DNA of 64,000 nt from Cryobacterium luteum (GTDB lineage: Bacteria; Actinomycetota; Actinomycetes; Actinomycetales; Microbacteriaceae): contig NZ_FOCN01000012.1 of assembly GCF_900110125.1 (NCBI RefSeq), positions 1 to 64,000 on the forward strand, written 5' to 3'. The first letter of the stretch is position 1; each line of letters begins with the position of its first letter. Position numbers and translations under genes: made by a program. A model generated the notes under the pieces. That model was not told the origin of the DNA and ran no database searches. It saw only the letters and a list, made by a program, of their open reading frames with translations. Below, in pieces: positions 50,216 to 59,163 of this stretch.

Positions 50216-51836
50216 ACACCGGAACCCTGAGCACATCGTGCTGGTCGGCTACGGCCCGGTCGGTGCCCGTTTCGTCGACGAGCTGCTGCCGCTTGTGCGG
50301 CAGGGCGCGGCGACGCTGACCGTAGTCGGGGCCGAGAGCGCGGACGCCTACAACCGGGTGCTCATCGCCGAATATGCCGTCGGCAACGCCGACCGGGAGA
50401 GCCTGGATATCACCGACCCGCTCGCCGCCCGGGAGGCCGGCGTGCACCTGCGCCTGGGCCTGAGCGTCACGGCCATCCTCCGCAGTCGCCGTGCGGTGTC
50501 GCTCAGCGATGGCACGCTGTTGCGCTACGACCGGCTCGTGCTCGCCACCGGCGCCCGTGCCAACGTGCCCACCCTCGACGGCGTCACCCGTGTGCGCCGC
50601 GATCGCCAGGCGCCGCCAGCGGATGCCGCCACCCTCGACACCAGCGGCGCCCCACTCCCGCGCGGGGTCACCGTGCTGCGTGACCTCGACGATGCGAGGC
50701 GGGTGCTCGCGGCCGTGACTGCCGGAGCCCGCATCGTCGTGCTCGGCGCGGGCGTGCTCGGTATGGAGATTGCCCTCGCTGCGGCGACCGCCGGTGCCCA
50801 GGCCTGCGTGGTTTATCACGGCGAGATTCCCATGGCACGCAACCTCGACCGCGGCGGCGGCAGCGTGCTCGCGCAGAGCGCCCGCCGGGCCGGCGTGACC
50901 ATGGTCAACCACTCTCGCGCCGAGAGCCTGCTCTTTCACCAGGACGACGACGGAGTGGACCGGTTCGACGCCCTGATCTGTGCTGACGGCAAGCAGATCC
51001 ACGGCGACCTGCTGCTGCTCTCCTGCGGTGTCGGCGCCCGTACCGAGCTGGCCCAGTTGGCGGCCCTGCCGGTGTCGACCGGAATCCTGGTCGACGAAAA
51101 CCTGCAGAGTTGGGGCGACCCGCAGGTCTACGCGATCGGCGACTGCGCGCACGTGGCTCCTGCGCCTCGCGCCGGCGATTCCACGGCGCGTCCGACCGGC
51201 GGGCCGAGCGGCCTGATCGGTCCGGGCTGGCGCCAGGCCGACTGGCTGGCCGCGCGGTTCACGGCCGAGCTGTTGAACCGGGAGGCGGCGCTGTCGCTGG
51301 CGGCGGCGACGCCTGCCGTGGTCATGCTCAAGGCCGAGGGCGTCGATGTCGTGTCGGTCGGCAACACGGCCGCTGACCCGTGGGATGCCGGTCTTGACGA
51401 ACATGCCGCCGGGTGCTCCGGCGCCCCGGTGCGCGTCGCACAGTGGGCCGACCCCGAAGCCGGTCGTTACGTGAAGATGGTCACCCGCCACGGCATTCTC
51501 GAGGGCTTCGTCTGCGTCGGTATGCCGCGCACGGCCGCCGAGCTGACCCTGCTGTTCGAGCGCGGCAGCGAACTGCCGGCCGATCGCTCTGTGTTGCTGC
51601 GCTACGACGGACCGGACTATGAGCCATCCGCCGGCAGCGCGTTCGCGCTCGATGCAACCATCTGCTGGTGCAACGGCGTCACCGTCGGCGCCATCACCGA
51701 GGCGGCTGAGGCCGGCAACGCCACCGTCGCCTGCATCGGCGCGGCCACCCGAGCCGGCACCGGCTGTGGCGGCTGCACAACGCGCATCGGCGACGTTCTC
51801 GAGCATTTCCGGGCAGCGGAATCCACCCCGGGATAG
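50208..51836 (+). CDS. nasB: FAD-dependent oxidoreductase with BFD-like [2Fe-2S] domain (nitrate reductase partner)
   Basis: A 542-residue NAD(P)H/FAD oxidoreductase that probably delivers electrons to the nitrate reductase encoded just before it. The N-terminal FAD-binding motif is IVLVGYGPVGARFVDELL, a second Rossmann motif IVVLGAGVLGMEIALAAATAG binds NAD(P)H, and VYAIGDCAH closes the FAD site. Near residues 480-525 a bacterioferritin-associated-ferredoxin-like [2Fe-2S] site reads CWCNGVTVGAI then GCGGCTTRI. It resembles the N-terminal part of NirB/NasB, without a sirohaem domain, so it is not a complete nitrite reductase. Confidence 0.87.
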   Translation: MSEHRNPEHIVLVGYGPVGARFVDELLPLVRQGAATLTVVGAESADAYNRVLIAEYAVGNADRESLDITDPLAAREAGVHLRLGLSVTAILRSRRAVSLSDGTLLRYDRLVLATGARANVPTLDGVTRVRRDRQAPPADAATLDTSGAPLPRGVTVLRDLDDARRVLAAVTAGARIVVLGAGVLGMEIALAAATAGAQACVVYHGEIPMARNLDRGGGSVLAQSARRAGVTMVNHSRAESLLFHQDDDGVDRFDALICADGKQIHGDLLLLSCGVGARTELAQLAALPVSTGILVDENLQSWGDPQVYAIGDCAHVAPAPRAGDSTARPTGGPSGLIGPGWRQADWLAARFTAELLNREAALSLAAATPAVVMLKAEGVDVVSVGNTAADPWDAGLDEHAAGCSGAPVRVAQWADPEAGRYVKMVTRHGILEGFVCVGMPRTAAELTLLFERGSELPADRSVLLRYDGPDYEPSAGSAFALDATICWCNGVTVGAITEAAEAGNATVACIGAATRAGTGCGGCTTRIGDVLEHFRAAESTPG

Positions 51837-51850
51837 GCATCCGTCTCAGG

Positions 51851-51866
51851 CTTTTCTCGGGAAAAG
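51851..51866 (+). terminator. Short hairpin after the nitrate operon
   Basis: CTTTTC (51851-51856) and GAAAAG (51861-51866) pair around four bases. It is a modest candidate for the end of the nitrate operon. Confidence 0.35.
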
Positions 51867-51962
51867 GTTACAGCCGGAGCACATGCTGAGCTTTGCCCGG
51901 TTGTGTCGGCGGTGCGGCGGTTACACTGCTGCACGACCGACTTAATTCGAGGGAGAATTCGC

Positions 51963-52169
51963 ATGCTTCAAAACCTGACCGGCTGGCACTTTCTGGTCAT
52001 TCTCGTCGTGATCCTGCTGTTGTTCGGCGCTCCGAAGCTGCCAGGGCTGGCCCGCAGCCTCGGCCAATCCATGAAGATCTTCAAGAGCGAGATCACGCCG
52101 GACCGCACCGAGGATCACCCATCCGAGGCCGGCACCGACTCGAGCGGCGCCCCGAACCCGAAGGCCTAG
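51963..52169 (+). CDS. tatA: Twin-arginine translocase subunit TatA
   Basis: A 68-residue TatA/E protein. One membrane helix (about residues 7-20, [14 protein letters not shown]) is followed by the hinge [15 protein letters not shown] and an amphipathic helix, then a charged tail. It polymerises to form the passage for folded proteins. GGGAGAATT lies ahead of the ATG. tatC follows six bases after the stop; no tatB is seen here. Confidence 0.93.
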   Translation: MLQNLTGWHFLVILVVILLLFGAPKLPGLARSLGQSMKIFKSEITPDRTEDHPSEAGTDSSGAPNPKA

Positions 52170-52175
52170 GCCCAG

Positions 52176-52967
52176 ATGGTCGCGCAGGGGGTGCGCAGCG
52201 AGAAGAGCACGATGTCGCTTGGGCAGCACCTGCTGGAACTGCGCAAGCGACTGTTCCTGGCGGCGATCGGTATTCTGGTCGGCGCGGTCGCCGGCTGGCT
52301 GCTCTCGAGTCTGGTCTGGGATGGTCTGCGTGAACCCATCTACGCCATCGTGCGCGCCCAGAACCGCAACGCGCAAATCAACTATCCCGACATCACGAGT
52401 GCTTTCGACCTCAAACTGCGCATCTCGTTCTACGTGGGTTTGATCGTATCGAGCCCGGTGTGGTTGTACCAGATCTTCGCTTTTCTCACCCCGGGGCTCA
52501 CCCGCCGGGAAAAGCAGTACACCTTCGGTTTCTTCTTCACGGCCGTACCGCTGTTTTTGGCGGGGTGCGCGGCCGGCTGGTACGTGCTGCCGCACGTGGT
52601 GGAGCTGATGACGAGTTTTGCGCCGCAACAAGATGCCGCGCTCATCAATGCGCAGAACTATTTCGACTTCGTGCTCAAACTCATGATCGCCATCGGGATA
52701 GCGTTCGTGCTGCCGGTGTTCATCGTGCTGCTGAACTTTGCCGGTGTGATCAGCTCCCGCTCCATCATCAAATCCTGGCGGGTGGCCATACTGGTCATCA
52801 TTTTGTTCACCGCGATCGCGACGCCGGCGGCCGACGTCGTGTCGATGTTCCTGCTCGCCGTTCCCATGGTGGTTCTCTACTTTGCCGCCTACGGCATCGC
52901 CGTGCTGCACGATCGTCGGGCCGCACGGCGGATGCCCCCGGTCGGTGTCGACGGTCTGTTGCTCTGA
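52176..52967 (+). CDS. tatC: Twin-arginine translocase subunit TatC
   Basis: A 263-residue TatC with six membrane helices, the receptor for twin-arginine signal peptides. The N-terminal MSLGQHLLELRKRLF carries the conserved Glu and Arg side chains, and FDLKLRISFYVGLIVSSPVWLYQIFAF and FLTPGLTRREKQY are family hallmarks. The ATG at 52176 is used; an in-frame ATG 12 codons later also has a purine-rich region ahead of it. It forms an operon with tatA, and a protein with a twin-arginine signal is encoded next. Confidence 0.94.
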   Translation: MVAQGVRSEKSTMSLGQHLLELRKRLFLAAIGILVGAVAGWLLSSLVWDGLREPIYAIVRAQNRNAQINYPDITSAFDLKLRISFYVGLIVSSPVWLYQIFAFLTPGLTRREKQYTFGFFFTAVPLFLAGCAAGWYVLPHVVELMTSFAPQQDAALINAQNYFDFVLKLMIAIGIAFVLPVFIVLLNFAGVISSRSIIKSWRVAILVIILFTAIATPAADVVSMFLLAVPMVVLYFAAYGIAVLHDRRAARRMPPVGVDGLLL

Positions 52968-53094
52968 CTCCCACGGTCCTTATCGTTTGCTTACGTACTT
53001 TGTCCAGTCATTCAGGAGATTGCTTTGCGCGGGTAGGTTGCCGGTGTTACGTCCGACACACCCGGCATATTCGCCCAACGACAGGAGAACAAGG

Positions 53095-54051
53095 ATGTTC
53101 GATCAGAGTTTCATTACCAACGCCATCAACCGCAGCGCCGAGAATTCCTCGGACCGGAGAAACTTTCTGCGGGCCGCCGGTGTTGCCGGTTTCGGAGTAG
53201 GGGCGGCAGTGTTCGCTTCGGGCGGACCTGCCCTGGCTGCCGAAGCGGCCGCTGTCCCGGCCGCCGCGCCGAGTGACGCATCCATTCTGAACTTCGCCCT
53301 CAACCTCGAATACCTTGAGGCCGAGTTCTACCTGCGGGCGACCACCGGCAGTGGGCTGCCCGACAATCTGACCACGGGAACCGGAACCCGAGGCGGCGTG
53401 ACCGGTGGTCGCATGGTGAACTTCAAGACCGGAATCATCAAAAAGTACGCCGATGAGATCGCCGCCGATGAAAAGGCCCACGTGGCCTTCCTTCGGTCCG
53501 CGCTCGGAAGCGTCGCCGTGTCCCGCCCGAAGATCAACCTCGACGCGAGTTTCACCGCCGCCGCGCTGGCGGCCGGGTTGGTCAAGCCGGGTCAGAAATT
53601 CGACGTCTACGCGAACGAGGCGAATTTTCTGTTCGGTGCGTTCATCTTCGAGGACGTCGGAGTCACCGCCTACAAGGGCGCGGCACCGCTCATCTCTAAC
53701 AAGACGTTTTTGGAGGCGGCCGCCGGCCTGCTCGCGGTCGAGGCCTACCACGCCGGAGTCATCCGCAGCACGCTCTACGCGCTCGGAATTGCACTGCCCT
53801 CGGTGTACACGACCGCACAAGCCATCTCCGATGTGCGCGACGCCGTCGACGGCAGGGCCGATCTCGACCAGGGCATCGGCAATGCGTCGAGGGCCAACCT
53901 CGTGCCGACCGACGCCAACGGCCTGGCCTACAGCCGCAGTGCCGCCCAGGTGCTCAACATCACCTACCTCAATGCGGCGCCGGTGCGCTCCGGTGGGTTC
54001 TTCCCGGCCGGAGTGAACGGTGTCATCAACATGAGCGGCGCCAACGGCTAA
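53095..54051 (+). CDS. Exported ferritin-like protein with twin-arginine signal
   Basis: A 318-residue secreted protein. The twin-arginine motif SDRRNFLRAAGVAG is at about residues 19-32, followed by a hydrophobic stretch and a likely cut after ALAAEA near residue 50. The mature part is a four-helix ferritin-like bundle (Ferritin_2/desiccation-related type): LNLEYLEAEFYLRATTG, then EIAADEKAHVAFLRSALG, with Glu and His residues placed as metal ligands, and later ANFLFGAFIFEDVGVTAYKG and AVEAYHAGVIRSTL. Exact role unknown; possibly metal-dependent redox or stress protection. AGGAGAACAAGG precedes the ATG. It follows tatA and tatC. Confidence 0.85.
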   Translation: MFDQSFITNAINRSAENSSDRRNFLRAAGVAGFGVGAAVFASGGPALAAEAAAVPAAAPSDASILNFALNLEYLEAEFYLRATTGSGLPDNLTTGTGTRGGVTGGRMVNFKTGIIKKYADEIAADEKAHVAFLRSALGSVAVSRPKINLDASFTAAALAAGLVKPGQKFDVYANEANFLFGAFIFEDVGVTAYKGAAPLISNKTFLEAAAGLLAVEAYHAGVIRSTLYALGIALPSVYTTAQAISDVRDAVDGRADLDQGIGNASRANLVPTDANGLAYSRSAAQVLNITYLNAAPVRSGGFFPAGVNGVINMSGANG

Positions 54052-54172
54052 ATTCGGCGTAGCGCGGTACGCGGGGGTTCCAGCCACGCCGAACTCCCGC
54101 GTTCCGGCGCACCACCCGAGCGGTGGACGACGTGAGTGTCCCGCATCCGCTCAACGGTGTTTTACTGGTGCC

Positions 54173-54712
54173 ATGGATGCTGCCACTCAGTCGATGATCG
54201 ACAACCTGCCCCAGAACACCGGCCGAAGCCTCGCGGACTGGTACACCATGCTGGGGGCCAGCGGGCTGGCGAAACACACCGAGCTCATGAACCACCTCAA
54301 GACCGAGCATGGGCTCAGCCACGGTTTCGCCAACGGCATCGTGCTGCAGTTCCGGGCACGCGACGTCTCGCAGACCGACACGGCGCTCGTGGACGCGCAG
54401 TATTCCGGCCCGAAAGCCAGCCTGCGACCGCTCTACGATGCGCTGATCGATGCCGTGAGTCGTTTCGGCTCCGACGTCGAGGTCGCCCCGAAGAAAGCGA
54501 GCGTGTCGCTTCGACGCCATAAGCAGTTCGCGCTGATCGAACCGGCCAGCGCCAAACGCCTGCAGCTGGGCATCAATCTGGCGGATGCCGCCCCCACCGA
54601 CCGCCTGCTCCTGGCCGGCGGAATGTGCACCCACAAGGTGTCGGTGACCGGCCTCGCCGAGGTCGACGCTGAGCTGCTCGGCTGGCTGCGCGCCGCCTAC
54701 GAGGGCAACTGA
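54173..54712 (+). CDS. DUF4287/DUF5655 domain protein
   Basis: A 179-residue protein with an N-terminal DUF4287-like region (MIDNLPQNTGRSLADWYTML, then LKTEHGLSHGFANGIVLQF) and a C-terminal DUF5655-like region (LRPLYDALIDAV, VEVAPKKASVSLRRHKQFALI, GINLADAAP). These families are usually found together in actinobacteria and have no proven function. No signal peptide or membrane segment. It ends seven bases before the convergent molybdoenzyme gene. Confidence 0.8.
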   Translation: MDAATQSMIDNLPQNTGRSLADWYTMLGASGLAKHTELMNHLKTEHGLSHGFANGIVLQFRARDVSQTDTALVDAQYSGPKASLRPLYDALIDAVSRFGSDVEVAPKKASVSLRRHKQFALIEPASAKRLQLGINLADAAPTDRLLLAGGMCTHKVSVTGLAEVDAELLGWLRAAYEGN

Positions 54713-54718
54713 CGCAGG

Positions 54719-56287
54719 TCAGCCCGAGACAGACATCGAGATTTCATGCAGTCCGGTGGCACCGTTGGGGGCGACGTCGGCGGTGGCTGACGTCTGAACG
54801 AGGCCGGCGGCATCCGTTGCCCGCACCTTGACCGTGTGATCGCCGGCGCTTGCGTCGGTCCAGGTGTACGCCCACTGACGCCAGGTGTCGACCGAGATGG
54901 CGTCGGCGAGGGTGGCGTCTCGCCAGGGACCGTCGTCGATCTGCACGGCGACGGCGCTGATGCCGACGTGCTGGGACCAGGCGACGCCGGCGATGACGAC
55001 CGAGCCTGCAGGAACGGCGATGCCCTCGCGGGGCACATCGATGCGCGAAGATAACTTGACCGGTCCGAGTTCGGACCAGCCGCGCGGAGTCCAGTAGCCC
55101 TGCTCTCGGTCGAATCGGGTGAGCTTGAGCTCGACCACCCATTTCGTGGCCGAGACATAGCCGTACAGGCCGGGCACGACCATGCGCACCGGGTAGCCGT
55201 GCTCGAGGGGGAGCGGTTCACCGTTCATGCCGACGGCGAGGATGGCGTTGCGGCCGTCGGTGAGCGCCTCGATCGGGGTGCCGGCCGTGAAGCCGTCCTG
55301 GCTGGTGGAGAGCACCATGTCGGCACCGCTCGTGGGCCTGGCGCGGGCCAGCAGCTCGCGAATCGGGTAGCCGAGCCAGGTGGCGTTGCCGATCAGGTCG
55401 CCGCCGACATAGTTCGACACGCAGGCCAGGGTGGTGGTGCTCTCCTCCAGCGGCAGCGCGAGCAATTCGGCGAAGTCGATCTCGACCTCGTTCTCGACCA
55501 GCCCGGTGATGCGCAGCCGCCAGGTGCTCGGGTCGATGCGCGGCACGCTCAGGGCGGTGTCGATGCGGTAGAAGTCGGCGTTGGGGGTGATCAGCGGGGT
55601 GATGCCCGCCACGTCCAGGCTCGCCCCGGCCGGTATCGCGGCCTGCCGAACGGATGCCGCGGGCAGGGTGAAGCGCGCGCGTGCGGCATCCGCTGCCCGG
55701 GTGGCGGCGGCGCTGAGCTGGCCGCCGGCCAGGGCGAGCAGCCCGACGCCCGCGGTGATGCCGGTGTAGACCAGAAAGCGACGGCGGCCTTGCGCAGCCG
55801 GTGCCGGGGCATTCGTGGGCAGCCGGGTGGTGAGAAAGGTCAGCGCAATCGCAGCGACGCCCATGGCCACGACGGCGGGGACCGCGTCGAGGGTGGAAGC
55901 GCTGGAACGGGACAGCGCCGCGAACAGGGCGATCGCGCCGATGAGTACCACGAGCAGGCGGCCGAATGGCGGGCGTCGGCTCTCGAGGATGCCGGCGAGA
56001 GCGGCGACCAGAAGCAGCACGAGCACGATGGTCGCGATCAGCACGATCTTGTCGGCCGTGCCGAACAGGCCGATCACGAAGTCCTTGACGACGGGCGGAA
56101 CAATGTCGATGACGAGGGCGCCGACGGTGAGTACCGGGCTGGCGCCGGGAGCGAGCCACGCGGCGGCCAATTCGGCCAGGCCGAGACCGGCCAGCGCGGC
56201 GGCGAGACCGGCGGCTGCCGGCCGCCAGAGTGCCCGAGGGTGGCGTGGCGAAGCGCTCGCAGCGGTGTCGGGAGTGACATAGACCAT
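54719..56287 (-). CDS. Membrane-anchored molybdopterin oxidoreductase (sulfite oxidase-like)
   Basis: A 522-residue protein. The N-terminal 165 residues hold about four to five membrane helices. A linker with GRRRFLVYTGITAGVG resembles a twin-arginine motif and leads into a sulfite-oxidase/YedY-type molybdopterin domain with the Mo-binding Cys in TLACVSNYVGGDLIGNATW. The C-terminal Ig-like Mo-co dimerisation domain follows (PVKLSSRIDVP then VIAGVAWSQHVGISAVAVQID). The substrate is unknown: sulfite or a protein methionine sulfoxide are options. It converges with the DUF4287 gene. Confidence 0.86.
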   Translation of the reverse strand: MVYVTPDTAASASPRHPRALWRPAAAGLAAALAGLGLAELAAAWLAPGASPVLTVGALVIDIVPPVVKDFVIGLFGTADKIVLIATIVLVLLLVAALAGILESRRPPFGRLLVVLIGAIALFAALSRSSASTLDAVPAVVAMGVAAIALTFLTTRLPTNAPAPAAQGRRRFLVYTGITAGVGLLALAGGQLSAAATRAADAARARFTLPAASVRQAAIPAGASLDVAGITPLITPNADFYRIDTALSVPRIDPSTWRLRITGLVENEVEIDFAELLALPLEESTTTLACVSNYVGGDLIGNATWLGYPIRELLARARPTSGADMVLSTSQDGFTAGTPIEALTDGRNAILAVGMNGEPLPLEHGYPVRMVVPGLYGYVSATKWVVELKLTRFDREQGYWTPRGWSELGPVKLSSRIDVPREGIAVPAGSVVIAGVAWSQHVGISAVAVQIDDGPWRDATLADAISVDTWRQWAYTWTDASAGDHTVKVRATDAAGLVQTSATADVAPNGATGLHEISMSVSG

Positions 56288-56534
56288 TTCGCCAGCCTAG
56301 AACCGGCGGCTGGGATTACCACCGGGCCAGGGCGCCCGGTCGGTTTCGTCAGACATCCGTCATATTCTGGCCGCGGGTTTGGTGGCTAAATCAGGAGATC
56401 CGCGCTGAAATGACCGATTACTCCGCCTTCGAGCACCTTTCCGAGGGGATTTCCTGAATTGGCCACGGAGGAGGGAGGCGCGGGGGACCATTCTGCGGGC
56501 GGGAGCTATAGAAGTAGTGCAGTCTTGAGGGACT
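56288..56534 (+). promoter_or_regulatory. Leader region of the helicase gene
   Basis: A 14-bp imperfect inverted repeat (56388-56401 with 56447-56460, 12 matches) encloses a 15-codon frame MTDYSAFEHLSEGIS (56410-56457) that has AGGAG 12 bases ahead of its ATG. This could be a leader peptide or chance. The helicase gene starts 77 bases later. Confidence 0.3.
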
Positions 56535-59033
56535 ATGTCTGTGCTTGAACGCCTCGAAAACGAAACCGACCCCGACGTTCTCTTCGAGGCGTTCGAAAAC
56601 TGGGCCACCGAGCAGGGTCTGACGCTCTACCCAGCCCAGGAGGAAGCGGTCATCGAGATCGTCTCGGGGGCCAACCTCATTCTGAGCACCCCCACCGGAA
56701 CCGGCAAGTCGCTCGTGGCCGTCGGCGCGCATTTCGCGGCGCTCTCGGCCGGCAAGCGCAGCTTCTACACCGCACCGATCAAGGCCCTCGTGAGCGAGAA
56801 GTTCTTCGCTCTGGTCGAAACCTTCGGTGCCGCGAACGTCGGCATGATGACCGGCGACTCGAGCGTCAACGCCGACGCTCCGATCATCTGCTGCACCGCC
56901 GAAATTCTGGCCAACCTCGCCCTGCGAAACGGCGAAGACACCGAGGTCGACCTCGTCGTAATGGACGAGTTTCACTTCTACGGCGACCCCGACCGCGGTT
57001 GGGCGTGGCAGGTGCCGCTGCTGCTGTTGCCGCGGGTGCAGTTCATTCTCATGTCAGCCACCCTCGGCGATGTGACGTTCATCAGCGACGACCTCACCCG
57101 GCGCACCGGCCGGCCAACGGCCGTGGTCACCGGGGTGGAGCGTCCGGTTCCGCTGAGCTACTACTACGAGCAGACGCCGGTGCACGAAACCGTCGAAGAG
57201 CTGCTGCACACCGACAAGGCGCCGGTGTATATCGTGCACTTCTCCCAGGCCGCCGCCCTCGAACGCGCGCAGGCGCTCGCGAGCGCCAAGGTGGCCACCC
57301 GCGAACAGCGCGACATCATCGCGGAGCTGATCGGCGAGTTTCGGTTCACGACGAGTTTTGGCAAGACCCTGTCGCGGCTCATCCGCATGGGTATCGGGGT
57401 GCACCACGCCGGCATGCTGCCGAAATACCGCCGGCTGGTGGAGCAGCTCGCCCAGCGCGGCTACCTGCGCGTGATCTGCGGCACCGACACCCTCGGCGTC
57501 GGCATCAACGTGCCCATCCGCACCGTGCTGTTCACGGCCCTCACCAAGTATGACGGCGTGAAGATGCGTCAGGTGAACGTGCGCGAGTTCCACCAGATTG
57601 CCGGACGGGCCGGACGAGCCGGTTACGACACGGCGGGGACCGTGGTCATTCAGGCGCCCGAGCATGAAAGCGACAATCTCAAGGCTATAGAGAAGGCCGG
57701 CGACGACCCGAAGAAGAAGCGCAAGATCGTGCGCAAGAAGGCACCGGACGGCTTCGTCTCCTGGGGCGAACCGAGCTTTCGTCGGCTGGTCGATGCCGAG
57801 CCCGAGACCCTGTCTTCGAGCATGCAGATGACCGCAGCGATGCTGATCAACGTGATCGGACGCGGCGGCGACGCCTTCGCTCATGTGCACGCGCTCGTGT
57901 TCGACAACCATGAACCGTGGCGCCGCCAGCTGGTGTTGGCCCGGCGTGCGCTGGGCATTTACAAGACCCTGCGCGAGGCCGGCATTGTGGAGCAGAGTGC
58001 GAGCGGCAGCATCCGCTTGACCGTTGACCTGCAGGCGAACTTTGCGCTGAATCAGCCGCTGTCACCCTTTGCTCTGGCCGCCTTCGAGCTGCTCGACCCG
58101 GAATCGCCCACCTACTCGCTCGACATGATCTCGATTCTGGAGTCGACCCTCGACGACCCCCGGCCGGTACTCATGGGGCAGCAATTCGCCGCCAGGGGTG
58201 AGGCCGTGAACGCGATGAAGCGTGACGGCATCGAATATGACGAGCGGATGGCGCTGCTCGAGGAGATCACGCACCCCAAGCCGCTCGAAGAGCTGCTGAA
58301 CTACACGTTCGAGACCTATAAGGCCTCCCAGCCGTGGATCGCCGACTTCGAGCTGCGGCCGAAAGCCGTCGTGCGGGACATGTACGAGCGGGCCATGTCG
58401 TTCGGTGAGTTCATCGCGTTCTACAAACTCGCCCGCAGCGAGGGCGTCGTGCTGCGCTACCTGTCCGACGCCTATCGGGCCGCGCGGCAGACCATCCCCG
58501 ACGAAGCCAAGAACGAAGACCTGCTTGACCTCATCGAGTGGCTCGGCGAACTGGTGCGCCAGGTGGACTCGAGCCTGCTCGACGAGTGGGAGGAACTGCT
58601 GCATCCCGACCTCGCCGCGCACGAGGCCGAAGCCCACGCCATTCTGCCGCCACCCCCGCGCCGGCTGACCACCAATGTGCGGGCCTTTCGCATTTTGGTG
58701 CGCAACGAACTGTTCCGTCGGGTGCAGCTGGCCGCGCTCGAGCATTACGACGAGCTCGGTGAGCTCGACCGGGAGCACGGTTACTCGGCGGATGTCTGGG
58801 CTGACGCCATGGACGGCTACTTCGCCGAGCACGATCAGGTGCTCACGGGTGGCGACGCGCGCAGCTCCGAGCTGCTGATGATTGAGGAGGGTGCCGAGGA
58901 GTGGACGGTGCGCCAGATTCTCGACGACCCGGCCGGCGACCACGACTGGGGCATCAGCGCGAGCGTGAACCTCGGCGCGTCCGACGAGCTCGGCGCTGCG
59001 GTCGTGCGGGTGACCGGGGTGAACCGGCTCTGA
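56535..59033 (+). CDS. Ski2-like RNA helicase with DUF3516 domain
   Basis: An 832-residue ATP-dependent helicase. Motif I is STPTGTGKSLVA at about residues 55-66, Ia is APIKALVSEKF, motif II is DEFH (MDEFHFYGDPDRG), motif III is LMSATLGD, motif V is GTDTLGVGINVP and motif VI is HQIAGRAGRAGYD. From about residue 380 onward the sequence matches the actinobacterial DUF3516 region. By analogy with Ski2/Mtr4 relatives it probably unwinds structured RNA. A DEAD-type name would be inexact because box II is DEFH. It stands alone and converges with the rhodanese gene. Confidence 0.88.
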   Translation: MSVLERLENETDPDVLFEAFENWATEQGLTLYPAQEEAVIEIVSGANLILSTPTGTGKSLVAVGAHFAALSAGKRSFYTAPIKALVSEKFFALVETFGAANVGMMTGDSSVNADAPIICCTAEILANLALRNGEDTEVDLVVMDEFHFYGDPDRGWAWQVPLLLLPRVQFILMSATLGDVTFISDDLTRRTGRPTAVVTGVERPVPLSYYYEQTPVHETVEELLHTDKAPVYIVHFSQAAALERAQALASAKVATREQRDIIAELIGEFRFTTSFGKTLSRLIRMGIGVHHAGMLPKYRRLVEQLAQRGYLRVICGTDTLGVGINVPIRTVLFTALTKYDGVKMRQVNVREFHQIAGRAGRAGYDTAGTVVIQAPEHESDNLKAIEKAGDDPKKKRKIVRKKAPDGFVSWGEPSFRRLVDAEPETLSSSMQMTAAMLINVIGRGGDAFAHVHALVFDNHEPWRRQLVLARRALGIYKTLREAGIVEQSASGSIRLTVDLQANFALNQPLSPFALAAFELLDPESPTYSLDMISILESTLDDPRPVLMGQQFAARGEAVNAMKRDGIEYDERMALLEEITHPKPLEELLNYTFETYKASQPWIADFELRPKAVVRDMYERAMSFGEFIAFYKLARSEGVVLRYLSDAYRAARQTIPDEAKNEDLLDLIEWLGELVRQVDSSLLDEWEELLHPDLAAHEAEAHAILPPPPRRLTTNVRAFRILVRNELFRRVQLAALEHYDELGELDREHGYSADVWADAMDGYFAEHDQVLTGGDARSSELLMIEEGAEEWTVRQILDDPAGDHDWGISASVNLGASDELGAAVVRVTGVNRL

Positions 59034-59069
59034 GGCGGCCGCGTGCCCGTGGTCCCGCCTGGTTTGGCA

Positions 59070-59095
59070 GCCGCTACGGTAATCGGCGTAGCGGC
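59070..59095. terminator. Hairpin between convergent genes
   Basis: Perfect 8-bp arms 59070-59077 and 59088-59095 lie between the helicase and rhodanese genes and could end transcription from both sides. Confidence 0.5.
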
Positions 59096-59163
59096 CGCCC
59101 AGATCTGGCGCGGTCATCCGCTGTCGGTGTGTCAGCGGGCGGTGGGTTTGCGGCTGCTGTGCA

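Noticed and set aside
50208-51836. Complete nitrite reductase NirB
   Set aside because: The sirohaem and [4Fe-4S] nitrite-reducing domain is missing; only the FAD, NAD and BFD-like parts are present.
54719-56287. Assignment of the molybdoenzyme to the nitrate assimilation system
   Set aside because: It has the sulfite-oxidase fold, lies on the other strand and is separated from the nitrate operon by the Tat and ferritin-like genes.
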